A DNA stretch of 22,063 nt from JBMNTU01 sp050945895 (GCA_050945895.1 JBMNTU010000028.1:1-22063); one strand, 5' to 3'; counted from the stretch's first letter, positions 1 through 7,273 are shown. Made by a program: numbers and translations. The notes: generated by a model from the letters alone, not told the origin.

Positions 1-125
1 TTGTCGCAAAAACCCTTTTCAACAATGACGCTTCAGTGATATGATGTTGTCATAGATACGAAAAACAAATGTCATTATATCTTTTGTAAAAGGCTCTTGC
101 TTGCCAACGTTTACTTGACACTAAC
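1..125 (+). repeat. left copy of a 125-bp perfect terminal inverted repeat (probable IS end)
   Basis: Bases 1-125 are the exact reverse complement of bases 21939-22063; identity stops at base 126, where the left flank reads CCTCG and the right flank reads GACAC. In frame 1 the copy begins with a short open stretch (LSQKPFSTMTLQ) ending in TGA at 37-39, which would fit the tail of a transposase gene lying outside the window, followed by about 86 nt of non-coding end. The inner edge contains an inward-facing TTGACA (115-120), a common feature of IS ends. The IS family is not recognised. An assembler overlap of fixed length is an alternative reason for both ends stopping in the same sequence. 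Confidence 0.85.
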
Positions 126-1350
126 CCTCGATATCGAAGCCGCACTAAACGAGGAAGGTTCGTCCGGATACATCGTTTTTTTGGATATTAAGAACTTTAA
201 GTCTATCAACAACCACTTCAGCCACAGCATTGGAGATAAAGTTTTGCGCGAAGCAGCTTACCAGCTGTCTAAGGTATCCGGCGACCTGCCGGTATACAAT
301 TACGATGTGGACCAGTTTGTAATTATTGTTAAAAACGCGGGCAAAGAAGAAACCCGCAGCCTTATAGAGCGCATTACCGATCATTTCGGCAACCGGTTGG
401 ATATGGTGGAGGGGCTGCACATTTACATTACGTTTTCCATTGCTGCCGTCGCCTATTTTTCAAACATGGCAATAGACCAGTTGCTTTTGGACACCGACCT
501 TGCTATGCAGCTAATCAAGTACGATACCAAAGAACCGTATTTCTTCTTTGACGGGGCTTCCAAAAGCGAAGCGTTGGAAAAAAATTCTGTTCAATATGAC
601 CTTATTCGGTCGATCGAAAACGGCTTCGAGGGGTTTATGCTGTTCTACCAGCCCATTATCCGCTCCAAAACCGGGCTTTATGCTGGGGCGGAGGCTTTGC
701 TGCGCTGGAAGAACAAAGACGGAAAAATCGTTCCACCGGATATTACCATTCCCATCATCGAACAATCCGGCCGCATGTCTACTGTAGAAAACTGGGTCAT
801 CGAAACCGCGTGCAGGCAATGCCGCGACTGGATCCTTTTGGGTGCGCCGCACGACTTTTTTGTCAGCGTCAACCTTTCCCCTTCCATTTTGGGCCGAGAA
901 GGCCTGCACGACATCATTATGCAGCACCTTCAAAAAAACGACCTTACGCGAAGCAACATTATTTTGGAGGTCATCGAATCTTCCACCGTTTTGGACAGCC
1001 GAGCTTCGGCGGAGGCGCTGCGGTTTTTGCAAAGCCAGAAAATGCGGGTCGCCATCGACGATTTTGGAACGGGCTATTCTTCCCTTGCGTACCTCAATAC
1101 ACTTCCTGTCAACGAGGTGAAAATCGACCGCTCGTTCGTTACGGGGATCGATAAGCATGCTTCCTCCATGGACTTCCTTTCGTCCATCATCAGCATGGTT
1201 GCCAGTATGGGGTTTTATGTTTGTGTAGAGGGCGTTGAAACACAAGCGCAGGCAGACCTTTTGAAATACACCGCGACCGACTACTTGCAGGGCTTTTTGT
1301 TTGGCCGGCCCGTTCCCCCCGAAGAATTCTGCGAAAAATATTTGCAATAG
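97..1350 (+). CDS. 5'-truncated GGDEF-EAL protein with intact EAL (c-di-GMP phosphodiesterase) domain
   Basis: The EAL domain, about residues 168-417 counted from the TTG at 97, should hydrolyse cyclic di-GMP to pGpG. All expected catalytic and metal-binding positions are visible: E199-A200-L201, N259, E291, the D321-D322 pair in DDFGTGYSS, K342, E378 and Q398. The preceding GGDEF domain is degenerate: the signature RYGGDEF reads NYDVDQF (68-74), so cyclase activity is unlikely, although a regulatory role remains possible. The N-terminus is abnormal. Recognisable protein begins near LDIEAAL, right after the inverted repeat ends at 125; upstream the frame stays open only to 40 and has no ATG or good ribosome binding site. 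The start of the GGDEF domain and any sensor domain are missing, which fits disruption by a mobile element. The TTG at 97 is a formal start only. The gene is probably a remnant, or expressed only from a fortuitous start. Confidence 0.85.
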   Translation: MLANVYLTLTLDIEAALNEEGSSGYIVFLDIKNFKSINNHFSHSIGDKVLREAAYQLSKVSGDLPVYNYDVDQFVIIVKNAGKEETRSLIERITDHFGNRLDMVEGLHIYITFSIAAVAYFSNMAIDQLLLDTDLAMQLIKYDTKEPYFFFDGASKSEALEKNSVQYDLIRSIENGFEGFMLFYQPIIRSKTGLYAGAEALLRWKNKDGKIVPPDITIPIIEQSGRMSTVENWVIETACRQCRDWILLGAPHDFFVSVNLSPSILGREGLHDIIMQHLQKNDLTRSNIILEVIESSTVLDSRASAEALRFLQSQKMRVAIDDFGTGYSSLAYLNTLPVNEVKIDRSFVTGIDKHASSMDFLSSIISMVASMGFYVCVEGVETQAQADLLKYTATDYLQGFLFGRPVPPEEFCEKYLQ

Positions 1351-1371
1351 GCATGTGGTTCGTTTATTGCA

Positions 1372-1416
1372 CAAAAAAAAACGGCGGGATGTGCGTTTGC
1401 CCGCCGTTTTTTTTTT
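1372..1416. terminator. bidirectional rho-independent terminator
   Basis: A 9-bp stem, AACGGCGGG (1380-1388) with CCCGCCGTT (1400-1408), has an 11-nt loop and is flanked by A-tracts on the left and T-tracts on the right. It serves both the EAL gene (+) and the convergent SIMPL lipoprotein gene (-). Confidence 0.9.
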
Positions 1417-1425
1417 CGGAAAAAT

Positions 1426-2319
1426 CTATTCTATTACATATGTGCCTGTTACGCTGGCCGACACTTCTATTTCGCCCGGCGAAATGACGCTTCTTGCCGA
1501 TCCGCCGCCTGCCGTATCCATAGCGGCCATTTCCGGCACGGCGTCTTCGTAGTAGTAGTTGCTCGACCCTTGCTCTACAATAGAAAGCGGCCGTACGATC
1601 GAATAGCTTCCGGCTGCCGCAACCTCCTGCGCCTTTTGCTGTACAGATTGCATGGCAAAGCCCAACGCCTTAATGTATTCGGCATCCCTGTCCTGGATAT
1701 CGAAGCTAAACGAATAGTTTGAATTTGCACCCGCAGCCACCGCCGCGTCTATAACAGCACCCACCTTTTCTATGTCGCGGACGGTCACCTTATAGCTGCT
1801 CTCTACCGTATATTTGGATTCGTCTTCATAGTCGGGGTACATCCATATATTCGACGTTTCGATGTCTTCCTCTGCAACGCCTTCCTTTTTGACTGCGTCC
1901 AAAAACGCATTCACGATTTTGTTGTTTTCCTCCTGGGCGGCGGATGCGCTGGTGCCCGTAGTTTGCGCGCCTAAGTATACATATGCAATATCGGGGGCAA
2001 CGCGCACTTTACCCGTCGCGCTGACCTGCAGCGTGCTCTCCTGCGCATTTGCAACAACAGTCGGCTCAACCGTGGGCATCACTGCCGGTTCTACCGGGGC
2101 AATATCCTGCGAAACGGAGCTGTCCGGGCTGGCCGCTTGCGATGCGGATGCGCTGGCTGCACTGCTTGCTTCGGGCGTCGGCGCACTGACCGCGCTGCTT
2201 GCTTCGGGAGACGGCGCCTCCGCAGACTGCGCTGCCTGCTGCGCCCCCATGTCACACCCTGTAAACACCAATGCTGCTGCCAAAAGCACAACAACCAGTA
2301 TAATCCATCCTTTTTTCAT
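1426..2319 (-). CDS. SIMPL-domain (DUF541, YggE-like) lipoprotein
   Basis: This is a predicted exported lipoprotein of 297 aa. Residues 1-21 form a lipoprotein signal peptide (MKK, hydrophobic core, then LVFTGC) with C22 as the lipidated cysteine. Residues about 28-90 are a low-complexity linker rich in Ala, Ser, Pro and Glu, as expected for a wall-spanning spacer. The remainder is a SIMPL/DUF541 domain: a beta-strand start resembling LQVSATGKVRVAPD, the segment YKVTVRDIEKVGAVIDAAV, and a C-terminal EIEVSASVTGTYVIE strand. YggE-type proteins have been linked to oxidative-stress protection, but their biochemistry is unclear. The ATG is preceded by AAGGAGG with good spacing. The gene lies 104 bp downstream of the ECF-like sigma gene on the same strand, so co-transcription and envelope-stress control are plausible but inferred. 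Confidence 0.88.
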   Translation of the reverse strand: MKKGWIILVVVLLAAALVFTGCDMGAQQAAQSAEAPSPEASSAVSAPTPEASSAASASASQAASPDSSVSQDIAPVEPAVMPTVEPTVVANAQESTLQVSATGKVRVAPDIAYVYLGAQTTGTSASAAQEENNKIVNAFLDAVKKEGVAEEDIETSNIWMYPDYEDESKYTVESSYKVTVRDIEKVGAVIDAAVAAGANSNYSFSFDIQDRDAEYIKALGFAMQSVQQKAQEVAAAGSYSIVRPLSIVEQGSSNYYYEDAVPEMAAMDTAGGGSARSVISPGEIEVSASVTGTYVIE

Positions 2320-2423
2320 GATCGTATTTCCTCCTTATATTCGTCACTCAAATAAACTGTTCTGTGTCGTCCTGCTTCTTTGACGCAATCAGTGCAGAAA
2401 TTGTTCCAAAAATTTTTATATTT

Positions 2424-2960
2424 TTACAGAACCTTCCCCTTTAGCATTTGCCGCAGCTTTTCGCGCGCGCGGAACAATCGTGATTTTACCGTCCCCACAG
2501 ATATTTCAAGTATTTTTGCCGCCTCTTCGTAACGCCGCCCGTCTACATCCACCAGCACAAAAACAGCCATATATTTCGGCGGAAGCGCGCGGATCGCACG
2601 CATTAGCTCGGTCCGCAACTCCAATTGGGCCATACTGGAATGAGGTTCTCCTGTGCTACCGGCAAGTATTTCCTCGTAGCCATCCATCGGCACGTCGCTC
2701 TTTTTCTTCCGGAGCAGGTCCATACAGGCATTTACAACAATCCGGTACATCCACGTCGAAAAGGCGGACCGGAAGGAAAACCGCCGGATACTCCGGTACA
2801 TTTTCAAAATTGCCTCCTGCGCGGCGTCCTTGCTGTCTGCGTCGTTGCGCATAAATTTGTAGGCAATGCCGTATATGCGTTTTTCGTACCGCTCGATCAA
2901 TTCCGAAAACGCCTGCCCGTCGCCAGCTTGTGCGAGCGTTATAAGCTTTTCTTCCTGCAT
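2424..2960 (-). CDS. RNA polymerase sigma-70 family factor, ECF-like
   Basis: The predicted 178-aa protein has the two-domain ECF layout. Region 2 contains KRIYGIAYKFMRNDADSKDAAQ and FSTWMYRIVVNACMDLLRKK. Region 4 contains AIRALPPKYMAVFVLVDVDG and the helix-turn-helix SVGTVKSRLFRAREKL. A frame extending to 3122 exists, but the ATG at 2960 is preferred: GGAG lies 8 nt upstream and sigma region 2 begins immediately after. A TATAAT box at 2998-3003 sits just upstream and would give a short leader. No anti-sigma factor gene follows, which is unusual for this family; the next gene on the strand is the SIMPL lipoprotein. The function is probably envelope or stress-responsive transcription, but the signal is unknown. 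Confidence 0.9.
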   Translation of the reverse strand: MQEEKLITLAQAGDGQAFSELIERYEKRIYGIAYKFMRNDADSKDAAQEAILKMYRSIRRFSFRSAFSTWMYRIVVNACMDLLRKKKSDVPMDGYEEILAGSTGEPHSSMAQLELRTELMRAIRALPPKYMAVFVLVDVDGRRYEEAAKILEISVGTVKSRLFRAREKLRQMLKGKVL

Positions 2961-2997
2961 GGATGTCTCCGCCGGTTTTTTGTGTGTTTCCACGACT

Positions 2998-3003
2998 ATT
3001 ATA
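2998..3003 (-). promoter_or_regulatory. -10 box of the sigma-factor gene promoter
   Basis: A perfect TATAAT on the minus strand lies 38 nt upstream of the chosen ATG (2960). No convincing TTGACA lies 17 nt further up, so the -35 element may be non-standard or activator/ECF dependent. Confidence 0.5.
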
Positions 3004-3149
3004 CTAGAACCGGTATAAAAATGATACATTTTACAGCAATCAGGAAATTCCGCATATTTGTCAATAAACCCTTTTGCGGCACGGTAACCGCCGCCAACGG
3101 CAAAACATATATTTTTTCGCAACAGCCGCGTCCGGTTGTTGTGTATCCC

Positions 3150-3181
3150 CGCTTAATATGCTATCATTTTTTTATTAAGCG
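3150..3181 (+). promoter_or_regulatory. 9-bp inverted repeat just upstream of the ribosome binding site
   Basis: CGCTTAATA (3150-3158) and TATTAAGCG (3173-3181) are perfect inverted arms separated by 14 nt, ending 2 nt before the ribosome binding site CCGGAGG (3184-3190). The element could be an operator over the promoter (a weak TTGTTG/TGCTAT pair lies here) or an mRNA hairpin. There is no T-tract positioned to make it a terminator. Confidence 0.45.
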
Positions 3182-3196
3182 ATCCGGAGGTTATAT

Positions 3197-3493
3197 ATGC
3201 AAATTGACGGCAACCCAAAAGAAAAAGAATCCCTTGTTGTAAACCGCAGCGGCGACAAAAAGCTGGGTATGAAAATGGAAGACGAGTTTATCGCAGAGGT
3301 TTATGAAAGCATCCAGTCCGGCGAAGACCACTGCACCTGCCCGGCAGCGTGCAGGCACCACGGCAAATGTTTGGACTGCGTGGCCATCCACCGCGGTCAT
3401 CGTGACCATCTTCCCTATTGCTTCTTCGATATGGTGAACGAGCGCCTCGCCCCGCTATCAGACATCACGGAGGGCACACTTACGGAAAAATAG
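3197..3493 (+). CDS. small Cys/His-rich protein, DUF6485-like
   Basis: This 98-aa soluble protein has no signal peptide or membrane segment. Its second half carries a Cys/His cluster: C46-x-C48-P, C52, H54-H55, C58, C61, H65, H68, H71 and C75, followed by FF. The pattern CxCP...C..HGxC..C..H......PYCFF matches small clostridial proteins I know as DUF6485, whose function is unknown; metal binding is the obvious inference. This copy has an extra charged N-terminal stretch of about 40 residues compared with the typical short family member. ATG 3197 follows CCGGAGG with a 6-nt gap. It is transcribed away from the sigma gene and followed by its own terminator, so it appears monocistronic. Confidence 0.75.
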   Translation: MQIDGNPKEKESLVVNRSGDKKLGMKMEDEFIAEVYESIQSGEDHCTCPAACRHHGKCLDCVAIHRGHRDHLPYCFFDMVNERLAPLSDITEGTLTEK

Positions 3494-3527
3494 GCTTTTT
3501 TTCCATGTGACTGTATACGTATGCAAA

Positions 3528-3567
3528 AGACGCGCAACAGAATGTATATTTTATTGCGTGTTTTTTT
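3528..3567 (+). terminator. rho-independent terminator of the small Cys-rich gene
   Basis: ACGCGCAA (3530-3537) pairs with TTGCGTGT (3554-3561), including one G:T pair, across a 16-nt loop and runs into a T7 tract. Confidence 0.6.
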
Positions 3568-3644
3568 GAATTAATTCCGCCAGCCTATTGCAAAAAAACA
3601 AAATTGGCTGTAAAATGTACATATGGGTGGAGTGGCTTTATTTT

Positions 3645-3675
3645 TTGACAGAAATCCAGAATGCTTATCTATCAT
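3645..3675 (+). promoter_or_regulatory. probable sigma-A promoter of the FliD-like gene
   Basis: A perfect -35 TTGACA (3645-3650) is followed by TATCAT (3670-3675) at a long 19-nt spacing. No flagellar sigma-28-type promoter is evident. Confidence 0.4.
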
Positions 3676-3692
3676 ATAAGAGGTGAATGATT

Positions 3693-5003
3693 ATGATCGG
3701 ATCAGTCGGTTCTACTACAGGCTACGGCAATTATGGAAATTTTAACCTGAGTAAAATAGGAAACGTCCATAGCTATGCGTCCGGCCTTGTAAAAAACTAT
3801 TTGAGCGAAAATTCTGACGCGGGCCTGGGCAGCGTACTTTCCGGCTTTTTGGGAACATGGCAAAGCACGCGAGACAATACGGTCACAAATACGCTGCAAT
3901 TTGCCAACACCAACGTAAAAAACCTGAATTCCCTAAAGTCGGCGTCTTCTGCGCTGAACAATGCCGCGCGTGCGCTGGGAAACGGCAAAAGCTCCCTGAT
4001 TAGCTCGGACGACAGCGTGGTAAAGGCCAGCGCTACCTATTATTCCAACGCAAATCTTTCGTTTGACGTAAACGTATCTAAGCTTGCAACGGCGCAAAAG
4101 TCGGAATCTGCATCTTTTGCTTCGTCTGAAAAGACGGCGTTTTCTGCAGGGGTGCAAAACTTCAACCTGCAAACGGAAAAAGGCAGCTTTAATGTTTCCT
4201 TTTATGTCGGCGAGGACGATACAAACAAAGATACGCTTACTTCCATTGCAGACAGTATCAACGCTTCCGATAAAGGCGTCACTGCCGAAGTTGTTACAAA
4301 GGATGGAAAAAGCAGCCTTGCGATTACTTCCGACGAAACAGGCGAAGAGCAGGCGTTCAGCGTTTCTTCCGCCGACGGAAGCGACGCAGCCCAAACGCTT
4401 GCCATGAGCGTTTCGGAGGAGGCTGGCGACTCCAGCTACACAGTAAACGGCCAAAGCTATACCTCCGCCAGCAACACGGTTTCCATTCCTAACGGACGCG
4501 GCGCTACCATGACGCTTCAGGGCGAGGGCGAAGCCAACCTGACGCGGGGCGTGGACGCTTCCAAACTCGTGTCTGCGGCGCAGAACTTTGCCAGCGCATA
4601 CAACACCGCCGTATCCCACCTGATGTCCGGCAAGGCGGACGGCGCAGGTGTAGAGCGCGCGCTTAGCCTTGTTGCCGACAATCGGATGACGGCTATGTCC
4701 ATTGCAAACTACGGCGGCGGCGCTGCCGGGCGTTTGTCTGCAATGGGTATTTCTATAGACGAAGACGGCAAGATGGCCGTGGATGCCGAAGCCCTTACAA
4801 AGGCTGCGCAGGAAAACCCCTTGTCGGTGCAAAACGCGCTTTCGGGCTATGGCAGCCTTTCGGATACGACCACAAACAACGTAACCCAGGCGCTGCGTAT
4901 TCCTACAGCAACCTATACGGATTTCAGCAAGATGAAGGTGTCTAACAGCCTGATCGACATGCTGATGCCCAAAACAGGTTCGTTGTTCGATTTTGGATGG
5001 TAA
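3693..5003 (+). CDS. orphan FliD-like (flagellar hook-associated protein 2 family) protein
   Basis: The protein is 436 aa. Residues about 90-240 resemble the FliD N-terminal region: SSDDSVVKASATYYSN, then FDVNVSKLATAQKSES, then SIADSINASDKGVTAEVV and SLAITSDETGEEQAFSV. Residues about 250-310 resemble the FliD C-terminal region: YTVNGQSYTSASNTVSIPNG and DASKLVSAAQNFASAYNTAVSHL. FliD caps the flagellar filament and promotes flagellin folding. This protein differs in having an extra Gly/Asn/Tyr/Ser-rich N-terminus of about 60 residues, and no typical FliD start or long C-terminal coiled coil. ATG 3693 is preferred over ATG 3687 because AGAGGTG (3679-3685) gives a 7-nt spacing. It stands alone between its own promoter and terminator, away from other flagellar genes. 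It may be an accessory cap, an adhesin or a diverged structural protein. Confidence 0.7.
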   Translation: MIGSVGSTTGYGNYGNFNLSKIGNVHSYASGLVKNYLSENSDAGLGSVLSGFLGTWQSTRDNTVTNTLQFANTNVKNLNSLKSASSALNNAARALGNGKSSLISSDDSVVKASATYYSNANLSFDVNVSKLATAQKSESASFASSEKTAFSAGVQNFNLQTEKGSFNVSFYVGEDDTNKDTLTSIADSINASDKGVTAEVVTKDGKSSLAITSDETGEEQAFSVSSADGSDAAQTLAMSVSEEAGDSSYTVNGQSYTSASNTVSIPNGRGATMTLQGEGEANLTRGVDASKLVSAAQNFASAYNTAVSHLMSGKADGAGVERALSLVADNRMTAMSIANYGGGAAGRLSAMGISIDEDGKMAVDAEALTKAAQENPLSVQNALSGYGSLSDTTTNNVTQALRIPTATYTDFSKMKVSNSLIDMLMPKTGSLFDFGW

Positions 5004-5037
5004 GCGACAGGTTTTTCTAAATGGATTGATATGGACA

Positions 5038-5071
5038 GGGCTTGCTCCGCTTTCGGGCAAGCTCTTTTTTT
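5038..5071 (+). terminator. rho-independent terminator after the FliD-like gene
   Basis: GGGCTTGC (5038-5045) pairs with GCAAGCTC (5057-5064), including one G:T pair, with an 11-nt loop and a T7 tract. Confidence 0.85.
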
Positions 5072-5085
5072 GTATTGCAGCAATG

Positions 5086-5121
5086 AAAAAGCGCACCTCC
5101 GTGTATCCGGGATGCGCGTTT
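5086..5121 (-). terminator. imperfect terminator hairpin for the flavoenzyme gene
   Basis: Read on the minus strand, GCGCA (5113-5117) pairs with TGCGC (5091-5095). The inner pairs are imperfect, and TTTTT follows. It lies about 60 bp after the flavoenzyme stop codon. Confidence 0.4.
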
Positions 5122-5180
5122 TCGGTGAATAGTGAATTGGTTTTAGCTGTTTTCCGCAGTGTACGCCGCTTGGCGGCTTG

Positions 5181-7169
5181 TTAGATTTCCCTTGCGGCGC
5201 TGTACGCCATGAATACTGCATTTACGATCTTGCCGGGTTTGGATGCATCGCCCAGGAAGGTCGTTTTGAGGCTGGGGTCGTCTACGCGGTTGGGTGCCAG
5301 TCCGGCAGACAGGATGACCGTATCCGCCTCCAGCTCCAAAAGCTTGCCTGCCTCCGTGTCAATAACACGAACCTTTCCGTCCGAAATATCCAGCACGGTT
5401 GCATTGCGCAGCGACTTAACACCGTTGTATTTCAAAACATTTTCCAACACAATGCGTGTAAACGGCTCCATATCGCAGCACAGCTCGCATGTCATTTCAA
5501 CAATGGTGACGTCTTTGTTTTTGAACTTGCTGTTTTTGGACGTTTCCACCAGCAGGTCTCCATCAAAGTTTTTATATTCAATGAGTTTTAAATCAATCTC
5601 CCGCGCGCCGAAGAATTCCGCAACTTCGCTTCCGCACGATCCGCCGCCGATAACCACAACCTTCTCCCCTACCTTTTCGGGGTTTAACAGCGCTTCTGTA
5701 GCCGTCATTACATTTTTTCCGTCGCTGCCGGGAATCATACGCATATAATCTGCACCCGTCGCAATGAATACATGGTCGAAATTGTCTTTCATTTTGGGTG
5801 AATACTGTGTATTCAGGTTTATTTTTACGCCTAAATCTGCAAGCTGGTTTTTATACCACTCTACAAGGTCGATAATCGACTCCTTGTGCGGCGGCAGACC
5901 GGCAACGTACATTGTTCCGCCCAGGCGGCCTTCTTTGTCGATCAGCGTAACGTCGTGGCCGCGCATGGCAGATACGCGCGCCGCTTCCATTCCGGCGGCA
6001 CCCGCGCCCACAACCAGTACCTTTTTCTTTGTATCTGCTTTGTCGATCCCTTTAAAGTCATCCTCCCGGCCTGCTTCGGCATTGACTGTGCAAGACAGGA
6101 AGCGGTCTTTATCGATTTCCATCAGGCAGTTGTTGCAGGTGATGCACGGGCGAATGTCCTTGTCGTTCCCTGCCAGCGTTTTTACGCAGAAATCCGGGTC
6201 GGCGATCATCGATCGGCCAAGCGCAATGATGTCTGCATATCCTTCCTGCAAAAGCTGTTCCGCATATTCCGCGTCGCGCACGCCGCCCACGCCAATGACC
6301 GGCACGCTTACCGCTTCTTTGATTGCTTTGGCGTTGGGCATCATAAAACCTTTGATTCCGGGGAAGTTGCCCGGCGCAATACTAAACAGGTATGTCGGCT
6401 GAATACCGCCCGAAATATCAAACGCGTCGATGCCTGCTTTTTCCATGATTTTACAAAACTCGATCGTTTCTTCCAGCTTGCGGCCTTCGCTAAAATATTC
6501 TTCGCCGGAAATACGCATAATCAGCGGGAAGTTTGGCCCCACCGCCGCCCGGCTCATTTCAACGATTTCGCGGGCAAAGCGCGCACGGTTTTCCAGGCTT
6601 CCGCCGTACCAATCGGTACGCTTATTGAACATCTTGGAGAAAAACTGCGGCATGATATTACCATGCGCCGCATGGTATGTAATGGCGTCGAACCCTGCCA
6701 TTTGTGCATATACGATCGCATCGACATAATCTTGCTGCATTTTTTTGAGCTCGTCCAGCGTCAGGGAGTGGATCTCGTAGCCTGCGCCGCGGCTTGTAAC
6801 ATTGGAGGAAGACACTTCGGGCTCGCCGCTGGGCACAGTCCCCTCCGAGCCGTAATGGTTGATTTCGATGGAGGCCTTTGCGCCGTAGCGGTGTATTTTA
6901 TCTACCAGGCGCGAAAGCCCCGGAATAAACGACGTATCTGTGATTCTGGGCTGTGCGCCATGGTTGCGCGATTTTGCGTCAAACGTAAACGCTTCCAGCG
7001 TAATAAGCCCTGCGCCGCCCTTTGCACGGCGGGCATAGTAGTCCATCATCATATCTGTCATACCGCCGTTTTCGTTTGTATAGTTTGTGTTCATAGGCGG
7101 CATTGCCATCCGGTTGCGGAGCTCCATCTTGTTGATCCTGATAGGTGTTTCCAAAATTCTCTGCGCCAT
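5181..7169 (-). CDS. NADH:flavin oxidoreductase, 2,4-dienoyl-CoA reductase / enoate reductase type
   Basis: This 662-aa protein has the FMN/4Fe-4S/FAD layout of FadH, enoate reductase and BaiCD/BaiH-type enzymes, which reduce activated C=C bonds. Residues 1-340 form the FMN TIM barrel, with HAAHG at 166-170, RTDWYGGSLENRARF at 184-198 and VIGVGG at 291-296. The iron-sulfur cluster motif is C342-x2-C345-x2-C348-x11-C360. A GAGAAGMEAA nucleotide-binding motif starts at 388 and a second Rossmann motif, VVVIGGGSCGSE, starts near 504. The position after HAAHG is normally the proton-donating Tyr of this family but is N171 here, so substrate or chemistry may differ. ATG 7169 is chosen because GGAGG lies 8 nt upstream; earlier starts overlap that site. 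The gene diverges from a GntR regulator and has TTGTATACAA operators in its leader. The substrate is unknown. Confidence 0.9.
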   Translation of the reverse strand: MAQRILETPIRINKMELRNRMAMPPMNTNYTNENGGMTDMMMDYYARRAKGGAGLITLEAFTFDAKSRNHGAQPRITDTSFIPGLSRLVDKIHRYGAKASIEINHYGSEGTVPSGEPEVSSSNVTSRGAGYEIHSLTLDELKKMQQDYVDAIVYAQMAGFDAITYHAAHGNIMPQFFSKMFNKRTDWYGGSLENRARFAREIVEMSRAAVGPNFPLIMRISGEEYFSEGRKLEETIEFCKIMEKAGIDAFDISGGIQPTYLFSIAPGNFPGIKGFMMPNAKAIKEAVSVPVIGVGGVRDAEYAEQLLQEGYADIIALGRSMIADPDFCVKTLAGNDKDIRPCITCNNCLMEIDKDRFLSCTVNAEAGREDDFKGIDKADTKKKVLVVGAGAAGMEAARVSAMRGHDVTLIDKEGRLGGTMYVAGLPPHKESIIDLVEWYKNQLADLGVKINLNTQYSPKMKDNFDHVFIATGADYMRMIPGSDGKNVMTATEALLNPEKVGEKVVVIGGGSCGSEVAEFFGAREIDLKLIEYKNFDGDLLVETSKNSKFKNKDVTIVEMTCELCCDMEPFTRIVLENVLKYNGVKSLRNATVLDISDGKVRVIDTEAGKLLELEADTVILSAGLAPNRVDDPSLKTTFLGDASKPGKIVNAVFMAYSAAREI

Positions 7170-7207
7170 ATACATTTCCTCCAAAATGATTTTTATTTGA
7201 TATGCAG

Positions 7208-7231
7208 CATTGTATACAATGTTGAATACAA
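7208..7231. promoter_or_regulatory. operator pair in the flavoenzyme leader (GntR-type palindromes)
   Basis: A perfect 14-bp palindrome, CATTGTATACAATG (7208-7221), is followed by TTGAATACAA (7222-7231), a one-mismatch copy of its TTGTATACAA core. The sites lie just downstream of the predicted transcription start (about 7238), suiting a roadblock by the adjacent GntR/FCD regulator. Assignment to that regulator is inferred from position and the repeat at 7344-7353. Confidence 0.75.
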
Positions 7232-7244
7232 AACCGTATGCTTT

Positions 7245-7273
7245 ATGATATATCGTTTTGCCACCTTTGTCAA
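7245..7273 (-). promoter_or_regulatory. sigma-A promoter of the flavoenzyme gene
   Basis: On the minus strand, TTGACA (7268-7273), a 17-nt spacer and TATCAT (7245-7250) make a near-consensus promoter, with predicted start near 7238. Confidence 0.8.

Noticed and set aside
1..125. Invertible promoter with site-specific recombinase sites
   Set aside because: Inverted repeats at both ends could suggest phase variation, but no recombinase gene lies inside, the segment is far larger than known promoter inversions, and the left repeat abuts a truncated gene, better explained by an element insertion.
2137..2260. Repetitive GC-rich stretch as a DNA repeat array
   Set aside because: It is the Ala/Ser/Pro linker of the SIMPL lipoprotein, with no exact repeating unit at DNA level.
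2961..3122. N-terminal extension of the sigma factor to 3122
   Set aside because: The extension overlaps the TATAAT box and has no sigma-family sequence; the ATG at 2960 has a good ribosome binding site.
3933..5096. A 387-codon open frame opposite the FliD-like gene
   Set aside because: No ribosome binding site, basic low-information protein, and the plus strand has a convincing start, promoter, terminator and family match.
5181..7169. Bilirubin reductase (BilR) identity for the flavoenzyme
   Set aside because: The overall family is related, but the HGDRY signature described for BilR is not present; the equivalent stretch reads HGNIM.
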